Source: Teichococcus aerophilus (GTDB taxonomy: Bacteria > Pseudomonadota > Alphaproteobacteria > Acetobacterales > Acetobacteraceae). From it: DNA of 64,000 nt. Positions 17,703 through 26,900 of the stretch are shown piece after piece (the stretch's first letter is position 1; every line of letters begins with the position of its first letter). The stretch is taken from positions 1-64,000 of the forward strand of contig NZ_JACTVA010000002.1 of assembly GCF_014490485.1 (NCBI RefSeq), given 5' to 3'. The translations under genes were made by a program, and so were the position numbers. The notes below the pieces were generated by a model. The model was not told the origin of the DNA. It made no database searches and saw nothing but the letters and a program-made list of their open reading frames with translations.

Positions 17703-18736
17703 GTGTGCTGGTCCGTGGCGTGGAGCGCCGCTTCGGCGCCTCCGCCGCGCTGCGTGCCGTGGACCTCACCGTTTCCGCCGGTGAGTTCGTGGCGCTGCTG
17801 GGCCCGTCCGGTTCCGGCAAGACCACGCTGCTGCGGATCCTTGCGGGCCTCGACATCGCCGATGCCGGAACCGTCAGCATCGATGGGGAGGATATGACGC
17901 ATATCCCCGCCCGGCTCCGGCGCATCGGCTTCGTGTTCCAGCACTACGCGCTGTTCCGCCATATGACGATCTTCGAGAATGTCGCCTTCGGCTTGCGCAT
18001 CCGCCGCGAGCCGCCACGGGAGGCCGAAATCGTCCAGCGCGTGAACGGGTTGCTGGAGCGGGTGCAGATTGCCGAATTGGCGCGCCGGCGACCGGACCAG
18101 ATCTCCGGCGGCCAGCGCCAGCGCGCCGCCCTGGCCCGCGCCCTGGCCATCGAGCCACGGTTGCTGCTGCTTGACGAACCCTTCGGTGCTCTGGATGCCG
18201 AGGTCCGCAAGGGATTGCGGCGTTGGCTGCGCGACCTGCACCGGGACCTAGGCCTGACCAGCCTGTTCGTCACGCACGACCAGGAAGAGGCGATGGAACT
18301 GGCCGACCGCGTCGCCATCATGCGGGATGGGCAGATCGTCCAGTACGACACGCCGGAAGCCTTGATGGACCGGCCCGTCAACGCCTTCGTTGCCGGCTTC
18401 CTTGGCGACGCCGCGCGGCTGCCGGCGGAATGGGATGGCACGTCCCTGCATTTCAGCGGCGCGCAGCTACCGTCCTTGCCCGCCTCGGCGCTCCGTCTTG
18501 CGCCGACTAGGCCAGGGCCGGCAGTGGCCTTCATCCGGCCGCACGAATGGTCGGTCACGGCGCAGGAGGAGACCAACGCCACGGTGCGGTCACGTCATCC
18601 GGTCAGCCGTGGCGTCAGGCTGGAGCTTTCTATCGGTGAATATGTGGTGGAGGTGGAACTGCCCGCCTCGCCCCTGCGCCCCGGGGAGCGCTGCCAACTC
18701 GGCGTGACAGCCGCCCGGGCCTACGATGTTGGCTGA
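17699..18736 (+). CDS. cysA: sulfate ABC transporter ATP-binding protein CysA
   Basis: The ATPase of the sulfate importer, 345 residues. It has Walker A GPSGSGKTTL (about 35-44), the Q-loop in FVFQHYALFRHMTIFENVAFGL, the signature SGGQRQRAALARAL, Walker B LLLLDEPFGALD and the H-loop VTHDQEEAMELADR. A C-terminal TOBE-like domain (about 240-345) follows, as in CysA. The start is GTG 17699, sharing GTGA with the cysW stop. The end overlaps the convergent P1 peptidase gene by 16 bases. Confidence 0.95.
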   Translation: MSVLVRGVERRFGASAALRAVDLTVSAGEFVALLGPSGSGKTTLLRILAGLDIADAGTVSIDGEDMTHIPARLRRIGFVFQHYALFRHMTIFENVAFGLRIRREPPREAEIVQRVNGLLERVQIAELARRRPDQISGGQRQRAALARALAIEPRLLLLDEPFGALDAEVRKGLRRWLRDLHRDLGLTSLFVTHDQEEAMELADRVAIMRDGQIVQYDTPEALMDRPVNAFVAGFLGDAARLPAEWDGTSLHFSGAQLPSLPASALRLAPTRPGPAVAFIRPHEWSVTAQEETNATVRSRHPVSRGVRLELSIGEYVVEVELPASPLRPGERCQLGVTAARAYDVG

Positions 18737-19731
18737 TTCGGGCCGAAGCGGCTGCCCCAGGATGCCTGCGCGCCGGCCCAGGGCAATGCCTGGGCGTGGT
18801 AGACCCCTTTCGCCACCGCACGCGCCATCACCTGGGTCGCGACATGCCCCAGCTCGGTCAATTCGGCGATAGGGTTGGCCATCGGCCGCGCCGCCGTGGC
18901 AGCGGCGAACACCGTATCGCCATCGGTCGGCGCGTGCGCGGGCAGGATGGCGCGGGCCAGGCCGTCATCGGCCATGATGGCCAGCCGGCGGGCCTGGGCC
19001 TTGCTCAGCGCCGCATCGGTGACGACCAGGCCGATCGTGGTGGCGGTGCCCGCCTGACCTTTCAATCGTGACAGCTGATGCTCCGGCAGGAAGCGCGGCG
19101 GCAGCCCCAGCCCGCCGAACTCCTCGCCCTGTTCGAACGGTGCCGCCCAGAACCACGGCCCATCGCCGACCAGGGGCGAGCCCACCGCATTGACCGCGAC
19201 GATCGCCGCCACCGTGTGGCCATGCCGCGTAACGGCGCTGGCCGAGCCCAGGCCGCCCTTGACCGTCGCTGTCGTCGCGCCCGTGCCGGCGCCCACGCTG
19301 CCCAGCGCGAATACGCCTTCGGACGCGGCCCGCGCCGCCTCATAGCCCAGCGTGCGATAGGGGCTGAAGCGTCCCCAGTCCTTGTTGCCGCCATTCAGCA
19401 GGTCGAACAGGATGGCCTGCGGTGCCAGCGGGATGGCGATACTGCCGAACATCGTGCCACGGCCATCTTCGCGCAGCGCCGCCTGCACACCGCCTGCGGC
19501 GTCCAACCCGAAGGTCGAGCCGCCGGAGAGGACGATGGCATCGACCTGTTCCACCGTCATGTCCGTGCGCAGCAGATCCGTGTCGCGCGTCCCCGGCGCG
19601 CCACCGCTGACATGCACGGCAGCCGTGACGGGCCGGTCGAACACGATGGCCGTGGCACCGGAACCCAGCGCCAGGTCGGTTGCGTGGCCGACGCGCAGCC
19701 CGGCGATATCGGTCAGGAGATTCAGGCTCAT
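18721..19731 (-). CDS. P1 family peptidase (DmpA/BapA-like Ntn hydrolase)
   Basis: A 336-residue member of peptidase family P1, whose members self-cleave and then act as aminopeptidases, some on beta-amino acids. Family blocks are ITDIAGLRVGHAT near the N-terminus, VLSGGSTFGLDAAGGVQ (about 70-86), GAGTGATTATVKGGLGSAS (about 147-165) and VAAIVAVNAVGSP (about 173-185), the region where autoprocessing is expected. Its 3' end overlaps cysA by 16 bases on the opposite strand, so the two messages are complementary there. The substrate is unknown. Confidence 0.9.
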   Translation of the reverse strand: MSLNLLTDIAGLRVGHATDLALGSGATAIVFDRPVTAAVHVSGGAPGTRDTDLLRTDMTVEQVDAIVLSGGSTFGLDAAGGVQAALREDGRGTMFGSIAIPLAPQAILFDLLNGGNKDWGRFSPYRTLGYEAARAASEGVFALGSVGAGTGATTATVKGGLGSASAVTRHGHTVAAIVAVNAVGSPLVGDGPWFWAAPFEQGEEFGGLGLPPRFLPEHQLSRLKGQAGTATTIGLVVTDAALSKAQARRLAIMADDGLARAILPAHAPTDGDTVFAAATAARPMANPIAELTELGHVATQVMARAVAKGVYHAQALPWAGAQASWGSRFGPNQPTS

Positions 19732-19863
19732 GCGCCGATGATGCCGCAGGGCGCTGGCACGGCCAAGCGTTCGCGGGGAAAGGACGTTTGATAAACGGGT
19801 AAAACGGTATATCCCTTGTGTTGATGGGCCATCAGGCCCGGCGTCAGCGTGGGATTGCCTGTC

Positions 19864-21456
19864 ATGTCACTGACCCGCCGAATGGCGCTCTCGGGCGCGT
19901 CCGCCTTTGCCGCATCCGCGCTCGCGGCGCCGCGCTTGTCCCGTGCCCAGGGCGCCAGCGTGCTGCGTTTCGTGCCGCAATCGGACCTCGCGGTGCTCGA
20001 CCCGATCCTGACGGCCGCCTACGTCACCCGCAATCACGGCATGCTGGTGTTCGATACGCTCTACGGCATGGATGCCGACTTCCGCATCCAGCCGCAGATG
20101 CTGGCTGGCCATACCACCCAGGCCGATGGTCGGGTCTGGACCTTGACCCTGCGCGACGGGCTGCTGTGGCATGACGGCACGCAGGTGCTGGCACGGGACT
20201 GCGTGGCCAGCATCCGCCGCTGGGGTGTGCGGGATGCGCTGGGTCAGACCCTGCTGGCCCTCACGGACGAACTGGTCGCTGTGGACGACAAGACGATCCG
20301 CTTCCGGCTGCGGCAGGCCTTCCCCCTGCTGCCTTACGCGCTTGGCAAGCCCGGCTCCCCCGCCTGCTTCATGATGCCGGAGCGCCTGGCTGCGACGGAC
20401 GCGTTCAAGCCGGTGACCGAGATGGTCGGCAGCGGCCCGTTCCGCTTCAACGCGGCGGAACGCATGGCGGGCGCCCGCGTCGTGTACGACCGTAACCCGG
20501 CCTATGTGGCGCGGGACGGCGTATCAAGCTTCACCGCCGGGCCGAAGCACGCCTATCTTGACCGCGTCGAGTGGCATGTATTGCCGGATCCCTCCACGGC
20601 GGCGGCGGCGCTGCGCGCCGGGGAGGTCGATTGGTGGGAAGCGCCGGGGTTCGACCTGCTGCCGCTGCTGGCGCGCAGCCAGGACATCCGCATCGAGATC
20701 ATGGATGCCACTGGCTTCATCGGCTCCATGCGGATGAACCACCTCCAGCCGCCCTTCAGTAACCCCACCCTGCGCCGCGCCGTGCTGCCGGCGCTGCGGC
20801 AGGCGGATTTCATGACGGCGGTGGCGGGCGACTTTCCGGATGGTTGGCGGCAGCATGTCGGCTTCTTCTGCCCCGGTACGCCGATGGCCAGCGATGCCGG
20901 CATGGACGTGCTCACTTCGCCGCGGGACCTGGACCGCGCGCGCCGCGCCGTCGCCGAATCCGGCTATAGCGGAGAGCCCGCGGTGCTGCTGGCGCCATCG
21001 GATTTCCCCAACCTGAAGGCGCTGGCGGATATCGGCGCGGACCTGCTGACGCGCATCGGCATCAAGGTCGATTACCAGGCGCTGGACTGGGGCTCCGCCC
21101 TGCAGCGCCTGGCGAAGACCGAGCCGGTGGAGCAGGGGGGCTGGAGCGTGTTCCACACCTTCTGGTCCGGCCTCGACCAGATGAACCCGGCCGTGAACGC
21201 CTCCCTGCGCGCCAATGGGCGCGATGCGGGCCGCGGCTGGCCGACCAGCGCCGCCCTGGAAGGCCTGCGCGACCGCTGGCTGCGAGCGCCGGACGAGGCG
21301 CAGCAAGTCTCCATCGCCGCCGAGATGCAGCGCCAGGCTTTCCAGGACCTGCCATACATTCCGCTCGGCCAGCTGATGCAGCGCACCGCCTATCGGCGGG
21401 ACGTCACCGGCGTGCCGGAAGGCTTCACCGCCTTCTGGGGCGTGAAGCGCGGCTGA
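19864..21456 (+). CDS. ABC transporter substrate-binding protein, family 5 (oligopeptide/dipeptide type)
   Basis: A periplasmic receptor of 530 residues. The N-terminal signal has a twin-Arg (TRRMALSGASAFAASALAAP) with likely cleavage after SRAQ. SBP_bac_5 features: LDPILTAAYVTRNHGMLVFDTLYGMD, QPQMLAGHTTQADGRVWTLTLRDGLLWHDG and a long lobe II ending in DVTGVPEGFTAFWGVKRG. ATG 19864 was preferred over GTG 19849. No permease or ATPase genes are adjacent, so this is an orphan receptor. The ligand could be a peptide, opine or glutathione-like compound. Confidence 0.92.
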   Translation: MSLTRRMALSGASAFAASALAAPRLSRAQGASVLRFVPQSDLAVLDPILTAAYVTRNHGMLVFDTLYGMDADFRIQPQMLAGHTTQADGRVWTLTLRDGLLWHDGTQVLARDCVASIRRWGVRDALGQTLLALTDELVAVDDKTIRFRLRQAFPLLPYALGKPGSPACFMMPERLAATDAFKPVTEMVGSGPFRFNAAERMAGARVVYDRNPAYVARDGVSSFTAGPKHAYLDRVEWHVLPDPSTAAAALRAGEVDWWEAPGFDLLPLLARSQDIRIEIMDATGFIGSMRMNHLQPPFSNPTLRRAVLPALRQADFMTAVAGDFPDGWRQHVGFFCPGTPMASDAGMDVLTSPRDLDRARRAVAESGYSGEPAVLLAPSDFPNLKALADIGADLLTRIGIKVDYQALDWGSALQRLAKTEPVEQGGWSVFHTFWSGLDQMNPAVNASLRANGRDAGRGWPTSAALEGLRDRWLRAPDEAQQVSIAAEMQRQAFQDLPYIPLGQLMQRTAYRRDVTGVPEGFTAFWGVKRG

Positions 21457-21468
21457 GGCCGCACCAAC

Positions 21469-21489
21469 CCGCCAGCGTCGCGCTGGCGG
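21469..21489. terminator. intergenic hairpin without U-tract
   Basis: A 9-bp perfect stem CCGCCAGCG/CGCTGGCGG with loop TCG, 13 bases after the receptor stop. There is no T run, so it is a weak terminator candidate or an RNA-stabilising hairpin. Confidence 0.45.
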
Positions 21490-21591
21490 CGTTGCTGGCA
21501 TGGCCTGTCTCCACGCCAGCGGCCGGGCTATGTCCGCATTCTGGAACGCCCTGGCCCGCACGACCCTAGACCATGACTGAGGATTGCCCCG

Positions 21592-22389
21592 ATGCAGCAA
21601 CCTGACCTGACCCACGCCCTGTCGCGTCTGCGGGAAGCGGCGCCGCTGGTGCACAACATCACCAACCAGGTTGTGGCCAACGTCACCGCCAATGCGCTGC
21701 TGGCCATCGGCGCCTCCCCCGCGATGGTCCAGGCGGAGGAAGAGGTCGGCAGTTTTGTCCGGCTGGCAGCGGCGCTGGTGGTCAATATCGGCACGCTGAC
21801 AGCGCCGCAGCTGGCCGCTATGCACATCGCCACCCGGGCGGCGGGGGAGGCGGGGGTGCCCTGGATTCTCGACCCTGTGGCCGCCGGCGCGACGCCGTAC
21901 CGCCTACAGGCGGCGCGCAGCCTGGTACAGCTTCAGCCCGCCGTGGTGCGCGGCAATGCGTCCGAGATCCTGGCCCTGGCGGGGGAGGCCGTTTCTTCCA
22001 AGGGCGTGGACAGTACGCACGGCTCCGGTGCGGCGCTGGCGGCGGCACGGCACATCGCCAAGGAACACGGCGCGGTCGTCGCCGTCACCGGCGCGGTCGA
22101 TTACGTGACGGATGGACAGGCCACCTGGGCCATCGCCAATGGCCACAAGATGCTGACGCGCGTCACTGGCACGGGCTGCACCGCCACCGCGCTGATCGGC
22201 GCCTTCCTGGGCGCCGGTTTCACCGCCATGCAGGCTGCCCTGGCCGGGCTGACGGTGCTGGGCGTGGTGGGCGAGTTGGCGGCGGCCAAGGCCAGCGCGC
22301 CCGGCAGCTTCCAGGTGGCGATCCTGGACGGGCTCTACGAGTTGGACGATGCGACCTTGGCCAGCCATGCCCGGGTGACGCCGGCCTGA
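21592..22389 (+). CDS. thiM: hydroxyethylthiazole kinase
   Basis: Thiamine salvage enzyme that phosphorylates 4-methyl-5-(2-hydroxyethyl)thiazole. It has 265 residues, the usual size. Typical blocks: PLVHNITNQVVANVTANALLAIGASPAM (about 18-45), WILDPVAAGATPYR, VVRGNASEILALAG and the ATP/active-site loop VTGTGCTATALIGAFL (about 186-201) with its conserved Cys. No thiE or thiD is next to it, and no TPP riboswitch was recognised in the 135-base leader. Confidence 0.96.
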   Translation: MQQPDLTHALSRLREAAPLVHNITNQVVANVTANALLAIGASPAMVQAEEEVGSFVRLAAALVVNIGTLTAPQLAAMHIATRAAGEAGVPWILDPVAAGATPYRLQAARSLVQLQPAVVRGNASEILALAGEAVSSKGVDSTHGSGAALAAARHIAKEHGAVVAVTGAVDYVTDGQATWAIANGHKMLTRVTGTGCTATALIGAFLGAGFTAMQAALAGLTVLGVVGELAAAKASAPGSFQVAILDGLYELDDATLASHARVTPA

Positions 22390-22404
22390 GCCGGCACCGC
22401 CTGC

Positions 22405-23265
22405 TCAGTAGACGATGAAGCCCTTGATGACGTCCATCATCGCCTGCGGCTCATCGGCCCGGATGGAGTGGCTGCTGCGCTCGAAGATGCGGAGGTCGGA
22501 GCCGGGGATCAGCCGGTGGATCTCCTCGGAGAATTCCGGTGGGCAGATCCAGTCATGCCGTCCCGCGAGGATGAGGGTCCTGGCGGTGATGCGCTTCAGC
22601 TCGGGCCGCAGATCGTAGCGGTGCAGGAAGCCGCCGGGCTGGAAGGCCTTGTTCAGCGCCACCGGCTCATGCAGCGTCCGCCGCCGTCCGTCATGGCTGG
22701 CCTCGGGGTCAAAGGTCGTCGAGTAGAGCGGACCCATGACCTCGTAATAGCGCTGCAGCTTCTCGACCGTGTCGAGCGCGCCATCCCAGAGCATCTGGCA
22801 GACGCGCTGTTGCTCTGGCGTGCCGCGCTCACGCACGATCTCCTGGGCGCGGGCGAGGAAGCCGGAATGTGCCGCCGTCACGACGCAGATCAGGTGGGAC
22901 ACCGATTCGGGATAGCGGGCCGCATGCGCCATCGCCACCATGCCCCCATAGCTGGTGCCGATCGAGACGATGGGCCCCAGGCCCAGATACTGCCGCAGCG
23001 CCTCCAGATCCTCGACATTCTCGTCCAGGTTGTATCTCTCGGCGTCGCCCTTGGAGGAGCGTCCTTGGCCCCTGTGGTCGATGTAGATGAGTTGCATCCG
23101 CTCCGCCAAAGGCGAGAAGCCGGGCTTGAAGCCGCTGTGGTCGCCACCCGGTCCGCCATGCAGGACAAAGGCAACCGGCCGTTCACGCATGCGCGGGCCG
23201 TCCGGCACCAGGCCCATGCCTTCGACGTCGAAGTAAATCTCAGTATCGCGAATGCGTGCGCGCAT
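22405..23265 (-). CDS. alpha/beta hydrolase, proline iminopeptidase-like
   Basis: A 286-residue alpha/beta hydrolase. HGGPGG (about residues 36-41) is the oxyanion motif of the prolyl-iminopeptidase group, DHRGQGRSS follows, and the nucleophile elbow is GTSYGG (Ser at about 104). The acid and His are likely in LILAGRHDWICPPEFSEEI and SSHSIRADEP near the end. No signal is present, so it is cytoplasmic. It is convergent with thiM across 15 bases. Substrate class, peptide versus ester or lactone, is uncertain. Confidence 0.9.
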   Translation of the reverse strand: MRARIRDTEIYFDVEGMGLVPDGPRMRERPVAFVLHGGPGGDHSGFKPGFSPLAERMQLIYIDHRGQGRSSKGDAERYNLDENVEDLEALRQYLGLGPIVSIGTSYGGMVAMAHAARYPESVSHLICVVTAAHSGFLARAQEIVRERGTPEQQRVCQMLWDGALDTVEKLQRYYEVMGPLYSTTFDPEASHDGRRRTLHEPVALNKAFQPGGFLHRYDLRPELKRITARTLILAGRHDWICPPEFSEEIHRLIPGSDLRIFERSSHSIRADEPQAMMDVIKGFIVY

Positions 23266-23959
23266 GCGTTGCCCCTATGACGCCAGTTACCATGGCCGCG
23301 GCCATTGGCGATGGTACCCACGGATTCTTCTGGGCTGCCAGAGGGGCAGGTAGTTTGCTGGGTTCGGATGACGATGAGGGCCGATGCTCAGGAACGGTTC
23401 AGGGTCGCTACCTGAGACTGTGACCGACGATCACCCTGATGCCGTCCTTGGTGCGTCCCCCACATTCAGCTGCAAAGCTGCTCTCAGCGTCGATTCGTTG
23501 TGGCGCCATCGACTGTGAAGATCAGATGAACAGACCTTCAGTAACCGTCTGCATGCAACCAAAAGTTGTTTATCCTCCGCGTAAATGGTGTGTGGTACCG
23601 TGACCAGATCGGCCTAAAATCGTGCAGAAGCGAGACGAAGTGGCAATTCTGTAAAGATATATGGCGAGTGAAGCGCCTGGATTTGGAAACCCGGCGCTTT
23701 AACTGGCATGCCGTTACTCGCCTAGGCTGCTGTCCTCTGTCCGCCACAGGCAGCGACTCCGGCAAAGCCGATAAAGATCGTGTTGAGATGGCGCGATGCG
23801 ATCCGCGTAAAAAGCTCACCTTCTCCGAAGTTACGCTTTCCAAAATGATAGGTTTGTTGATAAATTGCGACGAGTGCGCGGTCGATGCTCCGGTGATGCG
23901 TGCTTGACGCCGGAGGAAAGCTGGACGTTGCACCTAACAGACGTCGGTGGGTCGATCGG
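23266..23959. other. 694-base non-coding region, AT-richer than its surroundings
   Basis: No convincing gene is seen. Two opposing ORFs of 113 and 131 codons cover 23538-23933, but neither has a recognisable domain, a ribosome site or the codon usage of the neighbours. The stretch 23540-23880 is visibly lower in GC than its flanks. A near-palindromic ATGGCCGCGGCCAT occurs at about 23290. The region probably holds the promoter and leader of bcsC, and may be a degenerate foreign insertion. Confidence 0.5.
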
Positions 23960-26900
23960 ATGACAAAAGGTTCTCAGCGGCGTAGCGCCACCCTGTTGGC
24001 GCCAGGCACGGCGCGTGCCGCCATTGAGGGCCTTAATGCCTCACATCGCCCGCTGGTCGGCGCGATGCTGGGGGTGATGATATTGGGCGGCACGGCCGCG
24101 GCCCAGGCGCCCGCGCCATCCGCCGCCCCCGCCTTGCCGCCGCTGGCACCGCCCGCTTCGCGCGCGCCCGGAGCCCCCATCCCCCCCGCCGCCGCGCCAG
24201 CGGCAGCGGCGCCGGCTGAGGAAAACACCGCCCTCACGACCTTGCTGGAGCAGGTCGAGTATTGGCGCGCCCAGAACCGGCCTGACATGGCGATGCCGGC
24301 CGTGGAGCGCATCCTGGCCGCCAGCCCGAACAATCCCAACGCCCTCGTCATCGCGGCCGAACTGGCCGGACAGCTCGGCCGGACCAGCGAGGCGGAGGGC
24401 TACCTGGCCACCCTGCGCCGTGTCGCCCCGAATGATTCGCGCATCGCCGGGATCGAGCGGCAGCGTAGCTTCACCGATGCCGACCGCGCGGCGCTGGACG
24501 AAGCGCGCAGCCTTTCCCAAGCCGGGCGGCACGCCGATGCGGTGGCGCGCTATCGCGTCCTGTTCCCCAACGATGCCGATATCCCTGATAATTTTCGGCT
24601 GGAATTCTATTCCTCCCTCGCTAACTCCTCGCTGACCGGCTTCCGGGAAGCGACGACGGCGCTGGAGGATGCGATCCGCCGCGCGCCTAACGACCTGCGC
24701 CTGCGGCTGGCGCTGGCGCAGATCCAGACCTACCGGGACACCACCCGCTACCAGGGCATCGCTACCCTCAAGACCCTGGCCGCCAACCCGCAGGTGGCGA
24801 CGGCGGCGCGGGCTGCGTGGCGCGATGCGCTGCTGTGGGAAGGCGTTAACAGCGAGCTGGTGGGCGCCATCAAGGCCTATCTGGCGGTCAACCCCTCCGA
24901 CCCCCAGTTGGTCGCCAAGCTACGCGACGCGGAAGCGGCCTATCAGGTCGAGGCGCTGGGCCTGGCCCGCATGCGTGGCTTCGAACTGCTGGACAATCCG
25001 CAGGAAGCCGAGAAGCAATTCGCCAGCGTCCTGCAGCAGGAACCGAACGAGCCGACCGCGCTGGGTGGCCTCGGTATCGTGCGAATGCAGCAGGGCCGCC
25101 TGCAGGAAGCCCGCGTGTTGCGGGACCGCGCGCTGGCCGCGACGCCGGCGGACCGGCAGAACCAGATCGACGACATGTTCTTCGGGCTGGGCTACGCCTT
25201 CCTGAAGGCCGGGGACGTCGCCGGCGCTGAGAACATCTTTCAGAGCACCCTGGCGCGCTCGCCCGAGGATGCCGGCGCCCTGGCGGGCATGGCGGTCATC
25301 CGCATGCGGCAGGGCAAGGTGGCCGAGGCCCGCGCCTTCCGTGCCCAGGCGCTGGAGAAGGCCGGGACCCGCGAACGCGAGATCACCAGCATCGTCGGCG
25401 GGCTGGAAACGGCCGCGCCGCGCGGCAATGCCCGGGCCGGCGGCGGCCTGCCGCCCTCCGTCCTGGCCCGCCGGGCACTGGAGCGCGGCGACCTCGCCCG
25501 TGCCGACGACCTGGCGCGCCGCGCCGGCCGTGGCCCGGCGGTGGAGCAGCTGGCGGCGGAGGTGATCCTGGGCCGCGTCGCCCTGCAGCGTGACGACCTG
25601 CCCACGGCCGAGTACCGGTTCCGCTCGGCCCTGGCGCGCCGCCCGCGCCTGCCGGAAGCCCTGGTCGGCCTCTACGAGGTGCTGCAACGGCAGAACCGCT
25701 TCGCCGAGGCAGAGGCCCTGCAACAGGAAACCGGCCTGCAGGTGCCGGCCGGCGCCGCCACGCGCCAGGCCTATGTGCTGCGGGACACCGCCAGCCGCAG
25801 CGAATCGTCGGACGAAGCGGCCGAGCTGCTGGCCCGGGCCAAGACGATCGACCCCCGCAACCCCTGGGTGCGGCTGGACCTGGCGCGCGTGCTGCGCGAC
25901 CAGGGCAGGGAAGACCTGGCGGCGCAGGAGGAGCGGGAGCTCATCGCATTGGGCGGCAACGATGCCGCCTACGCCGCCGCGCTGCTGGCGCTGGAGAATG
26001 AGCGCTACGACGACGTGATCGCCCGGCTCGAGGCGATTCCCAACCGCGTCCGATCCGCCGATGCCAACCGCCTGCTGACGCAGGGCCGCCAGCAGCAGGA
26101 TATCGCCCGCCTGGAACAGTTCGCCCGGGCCCAGCCGCGGTCGGACGCTGTGCCGCGGCTGGTCGCCCTGGCCGGAAGGCCGGACCCGAGCGGCACGACG
26201 GCCGCCGGCGTGGTGCGGGCACTCGGCCGGCTGCGGCAGGAGGATGCCGCGTTGCAGGCGGCACGCGCCGCGATGGCCGCCAACCCGGGCGCCTCGCCCG
26301 ATTTCCGCATTCAACTGGCTGGGGCGCTGTTGGGCGCCAACCGCCTGCAGGATGCACGGGCCATGACCCAGCAATTGCTGGCCGAAGGCAACGTGACCGA
26401 GGAACAGCGCCGGCAGATCGCCTCGCTCAGCGCCGGCGCGGCGGTGGCGCAAGCCTATGAACTGAACGCGCAGGGTGACCAGGAAGGCGCGCTGGCCGAG
26501 TTGCAACCCGCCCTGCAGCGGGCGCCGGACAATGTTGCGGTCAACCTCGCCCTGGCGCGGGTCTACCTGGCCAGCAACCGTGCGGCCGATGCCCAGGGCA
26601 TCGCGGACGCGGTTCTGGCGCGCAACCCCGGCAATCTGGAAGCCCTCTCGGTCGCGACCGATGCGGCGTTGGCGCGCCGGGACTGGCAGCGTGCCGATGC
26701 GCTGTTGCAGGAAGGCCGCAGCCGCTACCCGGCCGACCCGGCCATCATGCTGATGGATGCGCGCCTGGCGCGGGCACAGGGCGACCATCGCCGTGCGCTG
26801 CGGTCGCTGGAGAGCGCCGGCGTGCGCCGCTACGCGCAGTTGCAGGCCAATGGTGGCGGCAGCGCGGGCACGGATGCCAACCTGTTGGCAGCGCAACTGC

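Noticed and set aside
21457-21591. TPP riboswitch upstream of thiM
   Set aside because: The conserved CTGAGA and the matching downstream thi-box parts are not present; only a short GC hairpin is seen.
23538-23933. Opposed ORFs of 131 and 113 codons in the gap before bcsC
   Set aside because: Neither has a domain, a ribosome site or neighbour-like codon usage; described as non-coding.
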